Positions 27,146 through 35,683 are shown, counted from the stretch's first letter. The stretch is DNA of 64,000 nt from Selenomonadales bacterium (GCA_018434945.1 JAHDOI010000020.1:1-64000), one strand, 5' to 3'. The notes: generated by a model not told the origin, from the letters alone. Numbers and translations are program-made.

Positions 27146-27289
27146 CCCTGTATTGTCTGGGACCGGGCTGCGCCCCGCCTGAGACCATCAGACCAGCAAA
27201 GATAAGACTTGCGGTCGATGGCAGGGTGCAGGCGGAGTGCTAGAATAAAATCACAACACGGTCCCCAATTTTAAATTTACAATACAGGG
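27146..27289. repeat. Bipartite inverted repeat flanking the flp promoter
   Basis: Outer arms CCCTGTATTGT (27146-27156) and ACAATACAGGG (27279-27289) are perfect inverted copies. Inner arms GGGACCG (27159-27165) and CGGTCCC (27259-27265) lie inside them. Between the arms is the extended -10 promoter (27238-27246) pointing at the pilin gene; the right arm abuts the pilin ribosome-binding site. Confidence 0.5.
27238..27246 (+). promoter_or_regulatory. Extended -10 promoter of the flp pilin gene
   Basis: TGCTAGAAT, an extended -10 motif. The same TGCTAGAATA is found before tadE at 27627-27636, which supports both. Confidence 0.5.
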
Positions 27290-27300
27290 AGGAAAAAGAA

Positions 27301-27474
27301 ATGATGATGAAGGTGTGGAACCGTCTCCGCGATCAGAGAGGTCAAGGCATGGTCGAATACGGACTTATTCTCGCCCTGATCTCGATCGCCGCCATCGCGG
27401 TCATGACCCCGATCGGCACTCAGATTACCTCTGTTTTCACTGCCGTCACCGCAGCTCTCGCCGCCGCGCTGTAA
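27301..27474 (+). CDS. flp: Flp/Fap-type pilin
   Basis: A 57-aa class IVb prepilin: a basic leader (MMMKVWNRLRDQRG), a processing site G14|QGMVEYGL with the conserved Glu at +5 and Tyr at +6, then a hydrophobic helix (LILALISIAAIAVMTPIG) and a short Ala-rich tail. It is the major structural subunit of the pilus built by the surrounding genes. Three ATG codons in a row follow GGGAGGAAAAAG. A strong hairpin after the stop probably limits readthrough, so pilin can be made in excess over the machine. The prepilin peptidase (TadV) is not in this window. Confidence 0.93.
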   Translation: MMMKVWNRLRDQRGQGMVEYGLILALISIAAIAVMTPIGTQITSVFTAVTAALAAAL

Positions 27475-27488
27475 ATGGCCGCAACTTG

Positions 27489-27516
27489 AGTACCCCCCGG
27501 ACATCCGGGGGGTACT
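27489..27516 (+). terminator. Strong hairpin after flp
   Basis: A 12-bp stem (27489-27500 with 27505-27516) with loop ACAT. The following TTGCCATTTT is only moderately T-rich, so it may act as a partial terminator or an mRNA-stabilising hairpin. Confidence 0.65.
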
Positions 27517-27626
27517 TGCCATTTTCCAGGACCGGGGATTTCGCCGGGACGAAACGCCCAGACGAGGTTGGGACTTAGTCCTTAGGAGAATAAGACCGTG
27601 GCACGATGCGGGCCGGCCGGCGCCGG

Positions 27627-27635
27627 TGCTAGAAT
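27627..27635 (+). promoter_or_regulatory. Extended -10 promoter before tadE
   Basis: TGCTAGAAT, identical to the element before flp. It allows separate transcription of tadE-tadG-tadA-tadC. Confidence 0.45.
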
Positions 27636-27709
27636 AGAGGTGCGGCAGTATGCCGCGCCGTCCGCCCGCCGGGCGCGACGGCAATAGAGCCACGAAGGAG
27701 GCATCCGAA

Positions 27710-28114
27710 ATGCAGAGAATTTTTCGCTGTATCCGCAACCGGCGGGGCCAGAGCGTGCTGGAACTTGGCCTGGCGCTGCCAATCCTGCTCCTGTTGGTTA
27801 TCGGCATGTTCGATATCGGCCTGTATGTCTACAAGCACACTCTCGCCAACGAAGCGGCCCGGGCGGGCGCGCGCATGGCGGTGGTGAGCCTCGACAACGC
27901 CAAGGTCGAGGAGGCGATGAACAATGCCGCCCCGCTGGTGCTGGAGGATAAGGTGCCGACGCTGCCGCCAGTGACCCGCGCTAAGGGCGACGAGGTGAAG
28001 GTGGCCATCGAGGGCAAGCACCCGCTGATCACGCCGATGTTCGGGGCGATGCTCGGCGCCGACAGTATGAACAGGGTTGTCGTGCGCGGCGAAGCGACGA
28101 TGCGGATGGAATAG
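27710..28114 (+). CDS. tadE: TadE-like minor pseudopilin
   Basis: A 134-aa protein. A short basic leader and the TadE motif RRGQSVLELGLALPILLLLVIGMFDIG (about residues 10-36) form the N-terminal membrane helix with the conserved Glu. A periplasmic domain with NEAARAGARMAVV follows. TadE-type pseudopilins prime or regulate Flp pilus assembly. ATG 27710 follows AAGGAGG. It is 19 bp upstream of the TadG-like gene. Confidence 0.88.
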   Translation: MQRIFRCIRNRRGQSVLELGLALPILLLLVIGMFDIGLYVYKHTLANEAARAGARMAVVSLDNAKVEEAMNNAAPLVLEDKVPTLPPVTRAKGDEVKVAIEGKHPLITPMFGAMLGADSMNRVVVRGEATMRME

Positions 28115-28133
28115 GGGAAAGGAGGTGGCCGCG

Positions 28134-29225
28134 ATGCTACGCAAACTGCTCAGGGAGGAGCGGGGCAGCACGATCGTCATCCTGGCCGGGGCCATGGTGG
28201 TGCTGATGCTGATGGCCGGCCTGGTTGTCGATGTCGGCTATCTGTATATGCAGAAGACCATGGCCCAGACGGGCGTGGACGCCGCCGCCCTCGCCGGCGC
28301 CGCCGATCTGCCCGATCAGGGAACGGCCCGGACGAACGCCGACAAATACGCGGTACTCAACGGTCTCGAATCGAGCGGCCTGACGTCCGATTTCACCAAA
28401 GCGCCGGGGCGGATCGACCTCACCTACGCCAAAGAATTCGATACATTTTTTATGCGGGTGATGAGTATCCTCGATTCTGCAAGCACCGGCAAGGTGACGG
28501 TGAAGGTTGCGGCCGCCGCGCAGAAGGCGGGGCCGGGACGAGCCTTCGATTTCACCATCTTTTCCGGCAGCCTGCTGGATATTCTGCCGCTTAACGGGAC
28601 CAGGCTGTATGTGGACGGGTCGGTGCATTCCAATGATTTCCTGCGGGTCAACGGCAGCAATATCACGATAACCGGGGTGGCCGAGGCGGTGGAGAAGGTG
28701 ATCGTCAACGGCACCAATATCAGCATCGGCTCGCAGGCCTCGGGGGTCGCGCTTGTGGACATGCCCGACTACAGCAGCCAGATAGCCGCCCAGGCGGCCG
28801 CGGCCAACCAGGTGTTCTACGGGAACAAGACATATAACGGCAGCCTGATAAACGTGCACGGCTCGATCCACGTCAACGGCGCGGTGACCCTCAACGGCAA
28901 TTCGATCAGCGGCACGGGGGCCATCCTGGCGAGCGGCTCAAGCGGCGACATTTATATAAACGGCAATGTCATCAACGCCGAGTCCGGCTCCCAGGTGGCG
29001 CTGTACTCTGAGCTCGGCGACATCCACGTCAACGGCAACAGGATCACGATCGACGGCATCCTTTACGCGCCTAACGGCGATATCCACATCAACGGCACCG
29101 ATCTGACCGTCAACGGCCGCATCATCGCCAAGACGGTCCATATCAACGGCAGCAACTTCCGGGCGAACGGCAGCAATGTCGCCGTCACCTCGCTGCCGAG
29201 CGGCGGCGTGAAGCTCGTCCAGTAA
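28134..29225 (+). CDS. TadG-like protein with C-terminal beta-helix (polymer-forming) repeats
   Basis: A 363-aa protein. The N-terminus is TadG-like (EERGSTIVILAGAMVVLMLMAGLVVDVGYLYMQKTMAQTGVDAAALAGA, about residues 9-60). From about residue 160 the protein consists of irregular hydrophobic/NG repeats such as VNGSNITI, VNGTNISIG, VHGSIHVNG, INGNVINA, VNGNRITIDG, INGTDLTVNG and INGSNFRANGSN, as in bactofilin/right-handed beta-helix proteins. No von Willebrand A domain is present, unlike classical TadG. A pilus-associated or surface-exposed rod is likely. ATG 28134 follows AAAGGAGG. Confidence 0.8.
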   Translation: MLRKLLREERGSTIVILAGAMVVLMLMAGLVVDVGYLYMQKTMAQTGVDAAALAGAADLPDQGTARTNADKYAVLNGLESSGLTSDFTKAPGRIDLTYAKEFDTFFMRVMSILDSASTGKVTVKVAAAAQKAGPGRAFDFTIFSGSLLDILPLNGTRLYVDGSVHSNDFLRVNGSNITITGVAEAVEKVIVNGTNISIGSQASGVALVDMPDYSSQIAAQAAAANQVFYGNKTYNGSLINVHGSIHVNGAVTLNGNSISGTGAILASGSSGDIYINGNVINAESGSQVALYSELGDIHVNGNRITIDGILYAPNGDIHINGTDLTVNGRIIAKTVHINGSNFRANGSNVAVTSLPSGGVKLVQ

Positions 29226-29237
29226 CGGGGGATTGAA

Positions 29238-30605
29238 ATGTCACTGTTGAAGCGTCTGGAAGCGAACAAACAGGTTGAGGCGAGCCCGGCGGCCAAGGAG
29301 CGTCCCAAGGGCGCGGCCGTTCTGCGGCTGGATATTTTCCAGGCGCTCAAGATGCGCATCCACAAGCGGATAGTCGACGAGCTGGGGGCCGAGGAGAGCA
29401 AGCTGCTGACCGACAAGGACGCCGACCGGCGCCAGCTCGACGATATCGTGGCCAAGCTGGCCAACGCCCTGATGGACGAGGAGCCTGTGCCGGTGCCCCG
29501 CGGCGAGCGGGCCCGCATAATCACCGAGGTGGTGGACGAGGTCCTGGGCTACGGGCCGATCGACCCGCTGCTCCAGGACGAGACGATCTCCGAGGTGATG
29601 GTGAACGGGCCGGCACAGGTCTATGTCGAGCGCAAGGGGAAGATCATTCTCACCGATGTTCGCTTCCGCGACGACGCCCATGTGATGCATGTGATCGAGA
29701 AGATCGTCGCCCCGCTGGGCCGCCGGATAGACGAGGGGTCGCCGATGGTCGACGCCCGCCTGCCGGACGGCTCGCGCGTCAACGCCATCATCCCGCCGCT
29801 GGCCCTCAAGGGGCCGTGCCTGACGATCCGCAAGTTCGCCAAGGAACCGCTGACGGTGGACGACCTCATCGGCTTCGGGACACTGACCCGCGATATGGCC
29901 GATCTTCTGCGGGCCTGCGTGGAGGGTAAGCTCAATATCGTCGTCGCCGGCGGCACGGGTTCCGGGAAGACGACGACCCTCAACGTCCTGTCGTCATTCA
30001 TCCCCGACGACGAACGCATCGTCACGGTGGAGGACGCCGCCGAGCTGCAGCTCCGCCAGGAGCATGTCGTGACGCTGGAGACCCGCCCGCCCAACATCGA
30101 GGGCAAGGGGGCGATCACGATGCGCGATCTGGTGCGCAATTCGCTCAGGATGCGGCCGGACCGCATCGTGGTGGGCGAGGTTAGGAGCGGCGAGGCGCTC
30201 GATATGCTGCAGGCGATGAACACAGGCCACGACGGGTCGCTGACCACCGGCCACGCGAACAGCCCCCGCGATACTTTGAGCCGCCTGGAGACGATGGTGC
30301 TGATGGCCGGCATGGATCTGCCGGTGCGGGCTATCCGCGAGCAGATCGCGTCGGCGGTCGACGTCATTGTCCAGCAGGCGAGGCTGCGGGACGGCAGCCG
30401 CAGGATTACCCACATCACAGAAGTGCAGGGCATGGAGGGCGAGGTCATCACTCTCCAGGACATATTCGTGTTCGAACAGACCGGCAAGGACGAGGCGGGA
30501 CGGATAACCGGCCGCCTCAAGCCCACGGGCATCAGGCCGAAGTTTATCGAGAAGCTGGCCGCTAACGGCATCCAACTGGCCCCAGAGATATTCTGGGCCA
30601 AATAG
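29238..30605 (+). CDS. tadA: Tad pilus secretion ATPase (CpaF/TadA)
   Basis: A 455-aa GspE-type hexameric ATPase. The N-terminal domain (PIDPLLQDETISEVMVNGPAQVYVERKGKI) precedes Walker A GGTGSGKTTT near residues 236-245, the Asp box (RIVTVEDAAELQL), Walker B (RPDRIVVGEVRSGEALDMLQAMNTGHDGSL) and the His box (TTGHANSP). It powers polymerisation, and possibly retraction, of the Flp pilus. ATG follows GGGGG; it is 12 bp from the previous gene and 11 bp from tadC. Confidence 0.94.
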   Translation: MSLLKRLEANKQVEASPAAKERPKGAAVLRLDIFQALKMRIHKRIVDELGAEESKLLTDKDADRRQLDDIVAKLANALMDEEPVPVPRGERARIITEVVDEVLGYGPIDPLLQDETISEVMVNGPAQVYVERKGKIILTDVRFRDDAHVMHVIEKIVAPLGRRIDEGSPMVDARLPDGSRVNAIIPPLALKGPCLTIRKFAKEPLTVDDLIGFGTLTRDMADLLRACVEGKLNIVVAGGTGSGKTTTLNVLSSFIPDDERIVTVEDAAELQLRQEHVVTLETRPPNIEGKGAITMRDLVRNSLRMRPDRIVVGEVRSGEALDMLQAMNTGHDGSLTTGHANSPRDTLSRLETMVLMAGMDLPVRAIREQIASAVDVIVQQARLRDGSRRITHITEVQGMEGEVITLQDIFVFEQTGKDEAGRITGRLKPTGIRPKFIEKLAANGIQLAPEIFWAK

Positions 30606-30616
30606 GCGGTGAGAAG

Positions 30617-31552
30617 ATGCTGCTCCTTATCACTACCGTTATATTTTTCACGGTTTTCCTGCTGACCTATGTGCTGGTGTCGGCTTACGCTCCTGCCTGG
30701 GGCGCGCAGGTCACGCTAAGGCTGAAGGAGCTTGAAGGCGGGGGCGCGCCAAGGGCCGGCGGCGAATACGACGAAGAACTGGCCAGACCCTTCAGCCAGC
30801 GGGTGCTGGCGCCGGCGACCGGCAGCCTTGCCGGGTTCCTGTTGAGGTTCACGCCCCGGTCGACCAAGCTGATGACCGAGGAACGGCTGGCGGCCGCGGG
30901 CGGGTTCGGCGGCCTGAGCGCCGGCCAGTTTCTCGTCCTGACGGGGTTTTTCGCCGTTATGCTGGCCGTGCTGAGCGCGGCCGCCGCCGACGCCGCCCGC
31001 GTGGCGGCGAACAAGACGGTCGGGGTGGCGATATCCGCTCTGGCGGTCGGCCTGGTGCTGCCGTTTTTCCTGCTCAACGGCAAGGCCAAAAACCGCAAGG
31101 CCAGTATGCAGAGGGATCTGCCCGACGTGCTCGATATCCTGACGGTCAGCGTTGAAGCCGGCCTCGGCTTCGACGGCGCGCTTGTGAAGCTGTCGGAGAA
31201 GATGCGCGGGGCGCTTGTCGACGAGTTCAGCCGCCTGCTGCAGGAGATCCGGGTGGGGGTTCCCCGCCGCGACGCCCTGCATGCCATGGCCGTGCGCTGC
31301 GACGTTCCCGATGTATCGCTGTTCACGACTTCGCTCATCCAGGCCGACCAGCTGGGGGTGAGCATCGGCAGCGTGCTGAGGGTGCAGTCGGCGGCGGTGC
31401 GGGAGAAGCGCCGCCAGCGGGCCCAGGAGAAGGCGATGAAAGCGCCGATCAAGATGCTGATACCGCTGGTTATGTTTATTTTCCCGGCAATTTTCATCGT
31501 GTTGCTCGGCCCGGCGATGATCCAGCTGTTCACGACTTTTATCAAAAGGTAG
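30617..31552 (+). CDS. tadC: Tad inner-membrane platform protein TadC
   Basis: A 311-aa GspF-family protein with an N-terminal helix (LLITTVIFFTVFLLTYVLVSAY), two central helices, and the T2SSF domain (RDLPDVLDILTVSVEAGLGFDGALVKLSEKM ... TTSLIQADQLGVSIGSVLRVQSAAVREKRRQRAQEKAMKAPIKM) before C-terminal helices. It partners TadB. ATG follows GGTGAGAAG. The DUF192 gene begins six bases after its stop and is probably cotranscribed. Confidence 0.9.
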   Translation: MLLLITTVIFFTVFLLTYVLVSAYAPAWGAQVTLRLKELEGGGAPRAGGEYDEELARPFSQRVLAPATGSLAGFLLRFTPRSTKLMTEERLAAAGGFGGLSAGQFLVLTGFFAVMLAVLSAAAADAARVAANKTVGVAISALAVGLVLPFFLLNGKAKNRKASMQRDLPDVLDILTVSVEAGLGFDGALVKLSEKMRGALVDEFSRLLQEIRVGVPRRDALHAMAVRCDVPDVSLFTTSLIQADQLGVSIGSVLRVQSAAVREKRRQRAQEKAMKAPIKMLIPLVMFIFPAIFIVLLGPAMIQLFTTFIKR

Positions 31553-31558
31553 GAAGAC

Positions 31559-31897
31559 ATGGAAATTATCAATGTTACGACAGGCAAATCATTGGCCAGG
31601 GAGGCGCGGCTGGCGGACAGCTTTTTTTCCCGCCTGAAAGGCCTGCTGGGGACGAAGAGTCTGCTTATGGGCGAGGGGCTGGTTATCAGGCCATGCAACA
31701 GCATCCACACATTCGGGATGAGCTACTCCATCGATGTGGTGTTCGCGGCGGACGGCGACCGGGTAACGCGCGCCGTAAGCTGCCTAGAGCCGGGGCGGAT
31801 GCTGGCGAGCCGGGGCAGCCGCTATGTTGTGGAACTGCCGGCCGGGACAATCGCTCGCACGGGAACGAAACCGGGCGACCAGCTGCGGCTCGGATAA
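31559..31897 (+). CDS. DUF192 family protein
   Basis: A 112-aa single-domain protein of the DUF192 family (ADSFFSRLKGLLGTKSLLMGEGLVIRPCNSIHTFGMSYSIDVVFAADGDRV). The family's function is unknown; members are often exported, but this one has no signal peptide. DUF192 genes recur at the end of Tad loci, which fits its position six bases after tadC. It is followed by the terminator that ends the pilus locus. Confidence 0.88.
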   Translation: MEIINVTTGKSLAREARLADSFFSRLKGLLGTKSLLMGEGLVIRPCNSIHTFGMSYSIDVVFAADGDRVTRAVSCLEPGRMLASRGSRYVVELPAGTIARTGTKPGDQLRLG

Positions 31898-31913
31898 TTT
31901 CAGGGTAGAATCG

Positions 31914-31938
31914 CCCCTGCCGCAGGCGGGGGTTTTTG
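31914..31938 (+). terminator. Intrinsic terminator ending the Tad locus
   Basis: CCCCTGCC (31914-31921) pairs with GGCGGGGG (31925-31932) with one wobble, loop GCA, then T5. Confidence 0.88.
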
Positions 31939-32032
31939 CGTGTCAGGGCGCCGGGGCGGCAATGCGGCCCGGGCATCTATTTTATTTGTGTAGCGTTATC
32001 CACTATGATACAATTAATAATGATTTCTATCG

Positions 32033-32078
32033 TTAGTGCTTACACTAAGGACAGCCGTCCTTCGAGTACGGGTTTTTT
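32033..32078 (+). promoter_or_regulatory. Overlapping leader hairpins before the Orn/Lys/Arg decarboxylase
   Basis: TTAGTG-CTTA-CACTAA (32033-32048) and AAGGAC-AGCC-GTCCTT (32047-32062) share two bases, so they exclude each other's full pairing. A weaker CCGT/ACGG pairing (32055-32058 with 32068-32071) is followed by GTTTTTT (32072-32078). The layout resembles a small attenuator. A TATGATACAAT -10-like stretch lies upstream (about 32003-32013). Confidence 0.35.
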
Positions 32079-32106
32079 CGTTCCCTATTCCGGGAGGTGA
32101 AGACTG

Positions 32107-33582
32107 TTGCCGGGTTATCCGCAGGAAGAAACGCCTCTGCTCGCGGCAATGAAACGTTACGTGGACGACGGGGTTATCCCTTTTCATACACCGGGACACA
32201 AATTCGGCAAGGGGATGCATCCCCGCCTTGAGAGTATCATCGGCCGGGCTTCGCTGGAGCTGGACCTGGCTCTGCTCCCCGAACTGGATGATTTGCACGA
32301 GCCCCATGGCTGCATCAAGGCGGCCCAGGATCTTGCGGCCGAGCTCTACGGGGCCGACCACAGCTTTTTTACCGTCAACGGTACGACCGGCGGCATTTAC
32401 GCGATGATCCTGACCATCGCCGGCCCCGGCGATAAGATCATCGTGCCCCGCAACGCCCACCGGTCGATAATCGGCGGGGTTATTCTCAACGGAGCGATAC
32501 CTGTTTTCATGCACCCCGAGGTGGACAAGCATCTCGGCCTCGCCCACGGGGTTACGCCCGAGACGGTGGAGGAGGCTGTCCACAGGCACCCCGACGCCAA
32601 AGGGGTGCTGATAATCAACCCCACTTATTACGGCGTGGCCACCGATCTGCGCCGCATCGTCGAGATCGTCCACGACCACAACATGCCGGTGGTGGTGGAC
32701 GAGGCCCACGGCCCACACCTGCGTTTTTCCTCCCGCCTGCCGTTGCAGGCTTTGGACGCGGGGGCGGATATCTGCGCGCAGAGTACCCATAAGATCATCG
32801 GTGCGCTGACGCAGTGCTCGATGGTTCATTGCCGCGAAGGCCGCGTAAGCGTGCCCCGCCTGAAGGCGATGCTCCAGCTTGTGCAGTCGACCAGCCCGAA
32901 TTATCTGCTCATGGCTTCGCTGGATGTGGCCCGCATGCAGATGGCCACCGAGGGCCGCGAGCTTGTGGCGCGGGCGGTCGAGCTGGCCGCCTGGGCGCGG
33001 GCGGAGATCAACGATATTCCCGGGTTGTACTGTTTCGGCGCCGACAAGATCGGCGCACCCGGCGTATACAGTCTCGACCCCACGAAGGTGACGGTGACGG
33101 TCAAGGGCCTGGGCCTCAAGGGGGCGGAAGCCGAACGCATCCTGCGCCACGAATACAAGGTGCAGGTGGAATTGTCCGATATGTATAATGTCCTGTTCCT
33201 GATAACACTGGGCGACGGCGAGGCCGAGGTCCGGGCGATGGTGGAGGCTCTCCGGGCTCTTGCGGTCAATCACGCCGGGCAGAGCGATTTTTCCGCCGTC
33301 GAGGACGCCTACAACAGCCTCGATTATCCGCCTATTCCCGAGCAGGTTCTGTCGCCCCGCCAGGCGCTGTTCGGCCACACAAAGACCATCCCCTTCAAGC
33401 AGGCGGCCGGCCGGGTGTGCGCCGAAATCATCACATTTTACCCTCCCGGCATACCGCTGCTCTGTCCTGGGGAGCGCATCTCGACGGAGGTCATCGATTA
33501 CTGCCTGAGGCTGCAGAAAGCCGGCCTGCATATTTCCGGGCCGGAAGACTATATGTTAAAAACGGTCAAAGTGGTGGAATAA
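32107..33582 (+). CDS. speA: Orn/Lys/Arg decarboxylase (fold type I, YaaO/SpeA-like)
   Basis: A 491-aa PLP enzyme. The N-terminal PFHTPGHKFGKG, FFTVNGTTGG, VVVDEAHGPHL and the PLP-binding lysine in AQSTHKIIGALTQCS are diagnostic. The smaller C-terminal domain (PPGIPLLCPGERIS) completes the fold. Activity is probably arginine or lysine decarboxylation for polyamines; the exact substrate is not readable from the sequence. TTG start after GGGAGGTGA at good spacing. In many Firmicutes this gene stands directly before tmk, as here, where the stop overlaps the tmk ATG by one base. Confidence 0.88.
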   Translation: MPGYPQEETPLLAAMKRYVDDGVIPFHTPGHKFGKGMHPRLESIIGRASLELDLALLPELDDLHEPHGCIKAAQDLAAELYGADHSFFTVNGTTGGIYAMILTIAGPGDKIIVPRNAHRSIIGGVILNGAIPVFMHPEVDKHLGLAHGVTPETVEEAVHRHPDAKGVLIINPTYYGVATDLRRIVEIVHDHNMPVVVDEAHGPHLRFSSRLPLQALDAGADICAQSTHKIIGALTQCSMVHCREGRVSVPRLKAMLQLVQSTSPNYLLMASLDVARMQMATEGRELVARAVELAAWARAEINDIPGLYCFGADKIGAPGVYSLDPTKVTVTVKGLGLKGAEAERILRHEYKVQVELSDMYNVLFLITLGDGEAEVRAMVEALRALAVNHAGQSDFSAVEDAYNSLDYPPIPEQVLSPRQALFGHTKTIPFKQAAGRVCAEIITFYPPGIPLLCPGERISTEVIDYCLRLQKAGLHISGPEDYMLKTVKVVE

Positions 33583-34217
33583 TGGTAGGGATACTGATCA
33601 CTTTCGAGGGGCCCGACGGCGGGGGCAAGACGACCCAGCTGGGCCTCCTGGCGGAGCATCTCCGCCGGCAGGGCCATACCGTTGTCTGCACGCGCGAACC
33701 GGGGGGCAGCTCGCTGGGCGATAAGATCCGCGACCTGCTGCTCGACCCCGCCAACGCCGGAATGGCCCCGCGCGCCGAGGCGCTGCTGTATATGGCCGCC
33801 AGGGCCCAGCACGTGGCAGAGGTGATCGCCCCGGCGCTGGCCCGCGGTGATGTGGTCCTTTCCGACCGCTATGCCGATTCGACGCTCGTTTATCAGGGAG
33901 CGGCCCGCCGCCTGGAGCGGGAAGAGTTGTCCGCCATCAACCTGTTCGCCACCGGAGGGGTGGCTCCCGACCTGACCATTCTGCTGGACGGCGATGCCTC
34001 CACCCTTTGCGGGCGCCTTGCGGAACGCGGCGGCGCCGATCGCATCGAGGGTGAGGCAGCCGGCTTCCACGCTTTGGTGCGCCAGGGTTTCAAGGAGTTG
34101 ATCGCGGCCGAGCCCGCACGGGTAAAGGCTGTGGCCGCCGACCGCGGCGTAGGGGAGGTTCACCTTAAGGTGGTCGAGGTCGTGGAGGAGTTTTTGCGCA
34201 GGAGGGCTTATGGTTAA
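33582..34217 (+). CDS. tmk: Thymidylate kinase
   Basis: A 211-aa dTMP kinase making dTDP for DNA synthesis. The P-loop is FEGPDGGGKTTQ (residues 7-18), followed by CTREPGGSSLGDKIRDLLL, the substrate segment ALLYMAARAQHVAEVI and the SDRYADSTLVYQGAAR motif. ATG 33582 is fused to the preceding TAA. An in-frame extension upstream belongs to the decarboxylase region. It overlaps the yaaR start by eight bases. The gene order tmk-yaaR-holB-yaaT is conserved, but yaaQ (darA), usual between tmk and yaaR, is absent. Confidence 0.95.
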   Translation: MVGILITFEGPDGGGKTTQLGLLAEHLRRQGHTVVCTREPGGSSLGDKIRDLLLDPANAGMAPRAEALLYMAARAQHVAEVIAPALARGDVVLSDRYADSTLVYQGAARRLEREELSAINLFATGGVAPDLTILLDGDASTLCGRLAERGGADRIEGEAAGFHALVRQGFKELIAAEPARVKAVAADRGVGEVHLKVVEVVEEFLRRRAYG

Positions 34218-34659
34218 AATAAACAACGTGCGTTCCGGCGGGACGCCGGTGCTGCCGGAACGTGAGGCGGCCGGCCACCCGGAGAAGGTCGGGGGGCTGT
34301 TCACCGCCGATCTGTCCAAGGCCCAGGACTCGCTTTCCAAGGAGAAGATGAACGAGCTGCTGGACAAGATCACCGAGCAGGGCCGGCGGCTGGGCGAGGT
34401 GCCTACCTACGCCGAGCTGAAGGCTTACCGTGAGCTTGTGCGCTCTTTCCTCGGCGAGGCGGTGGGGCAGGCTTACACGCTGCAGTCCCAGACGGGCTGG
34501 GACCGCCAAGGGCGCCAGAAGATGTACGCCGTTGTCAAGGAAATCGACCACCAGCTGGCCGAACTGGCGGAGGACGTCCGCCAAGGGCAGGAGCGCCAGC
34601 TGCAGATCATGGGTCGGCTGGACGCCATCCGCGGCATGCTGGTCGATTTGTACAGCTGA
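34210..34659 (+). CDS. yaaR: YaaR family protein (DUF327)
   Basis: A 149-aa, mostly helical protein of the YaaR/DUF327 family (DKITEQGRRLGEVPTYAELKAYRELVRSFLGEAV). Its function is not established. It sits in the replication-linked cluster between tmk and holB. ATG lies within the end of tmk after GCAGGAGGG, and the holB start follows its stop by one base. Confidence 0.9.
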   Translation: MVKINNVRSGGTPVLPEREAAGHPEKVGGLFTADLSKAQDSLSKEKMNELLDKITEQGRRLGEVPTYAELKAYRELVRSFLGEAVGQAYTLQSQTGWDRQGRQKMYAVVKEIDHQLAELAEDVRQGQERQLQIMGRLDAIRGMLVDLYS

Positions 34660-34660
34660 T

Positions 34661-35683
34661 ATGGTTACACGCTGGGAGGATATCGCCGGCCACGAAGATG
34701 TGACGGCGATGCTGCGCAACATGCTTTCCGCGGGCCGTATGCCCCATGCCCTGCTGTTCGTGGGACCGGCCGGCATCGGTAAGATGCTGGCGGCACGGAC
34801 GCTGGCGGCCGCAATCCTCTGCGGAGCCGCGAACGGGCCGTGCGGCGAATGCCCGTCCTGCCGGCTTGTGGAGCAGGGCGCGCATCCCGATCTTGTAGTA
34901 CTGGCAGCCGACGGGACGAGTCTGAAAATCGACCAGATCCGGGCGCTGCAACACGAGGCGGCGCTCGCGCCATATTACGGAGCCGGCAGGGTTTTTCTGA
35001 TCGAGGAGGCGGAAAGGCTCACGGTCCAGGCGGCCAACAGCCTGCTGAAGATCCTCGAGGAACCTCCGGCCGGTTCGGTGTTCATCCTGACGGCGGTTTC
35101 CCAGCACGCGATGCTGCCGACCGTCGTGTCCCGCTGCCGGGTCTTCACGTTCCGGCCGCTGGCGCCGGAGCCTCTCGCCCGCCTGCTGGCGGCGCGGGGA
35201 GCGGACGGGACGCGGGCGGCGACGGCGGCCCGTTTATCGGGGGGGCGGGTCGGCGAGGCGTTGGCTTTGCTGGCCGAAGGAGGACTGGCGCTCAGGGACG
35301 CCGCCCTGGCCGTCGTGGCCGGCCTGCCGGCCGGCGGGGCTTCGCTGGTATGGACGCAGGGCGCGGCGCTCGACAAACTTGCGGCGCCAGAGCTGACGGC
35401 GTTTCTCCGTCATCTGAGCCAGGTGCTGCGCGATCTGCTGGTCATCGTCAGCGGCCGTGAAGAACTGGCGCTCAATAGCGACGCGGTCGGCGAACTGCGC
35501 CGCGCCGCCGCCGACTGGGACGCCGCCCGGCTCGACGAGGCGCTCAAAGCGGTGAGGGACGCGGGACGGGCGCTGGAAGGGAACGCAAATACCCGCCTCA
35601 CGCTTGAGGCGATGTTGATACATTTACTGGAAGCAGCAAGGGAGGGGACGCGATATGCAGACCGTCGTCGGTATACGGTTTAA
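34661..35683 (+). CDS. holB: DNA polymerase III delta' subunit
   Basis: A 340-aa clamp-loader subunit. AAA+ features: GHEDVTAMLRNMLSAGRMPHALLFVGPAGIGK (Walker A), zinc-binding cysteines in CGAANGPCGECPSCRL, and the VFLIEEAERLTVQAANSLLKILEEPP segment with SRCRVF. It loads the beta clamp together with tau/gamma and delta. The start ATG 34661 sits one base after the yaaR stop; a longer open frame upstream is yaaR in another phase. The 3' end overlaps yaaT by 29 bases. Confidence 0.92.
   Translation: MVTRWEDIAGHEDVTAMLRNMLSAGRMPHALLFVGPAGIGKMLAARTLAAAILCGAANGPCGECPSCRLVEQGAHPDLVVLAADGTSLKIDQIRALQHEAALAPYYGAGRVFLIEEAERLTVQAANSLLKILEEPPAGSVFILTAVSQHAMLPTVVSRCRVFTFRPLAPEPLARLLAARGADGTRAATAARLSGGRVGEALALLAEGGLALRDAALAVVAGLPAGGASLVWTQGAALDKLAAPELTAFLRHLSQVLRDLLVIVSGREELALNSDAVGELRRAAADWDAARLDEALKAVRDAGRALEGNANTRLTLEAMLIHLLEAAREGTRYADRRRYTV

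Noticed and set aside
28600-29200. Tandem DNA repeat or CRISPR-like array in the TadG-like gene
   Set aside because: The periodicity is at protein level (NG-rich beta-helix turns); the DNA units are degenerate and unevenly spaced.
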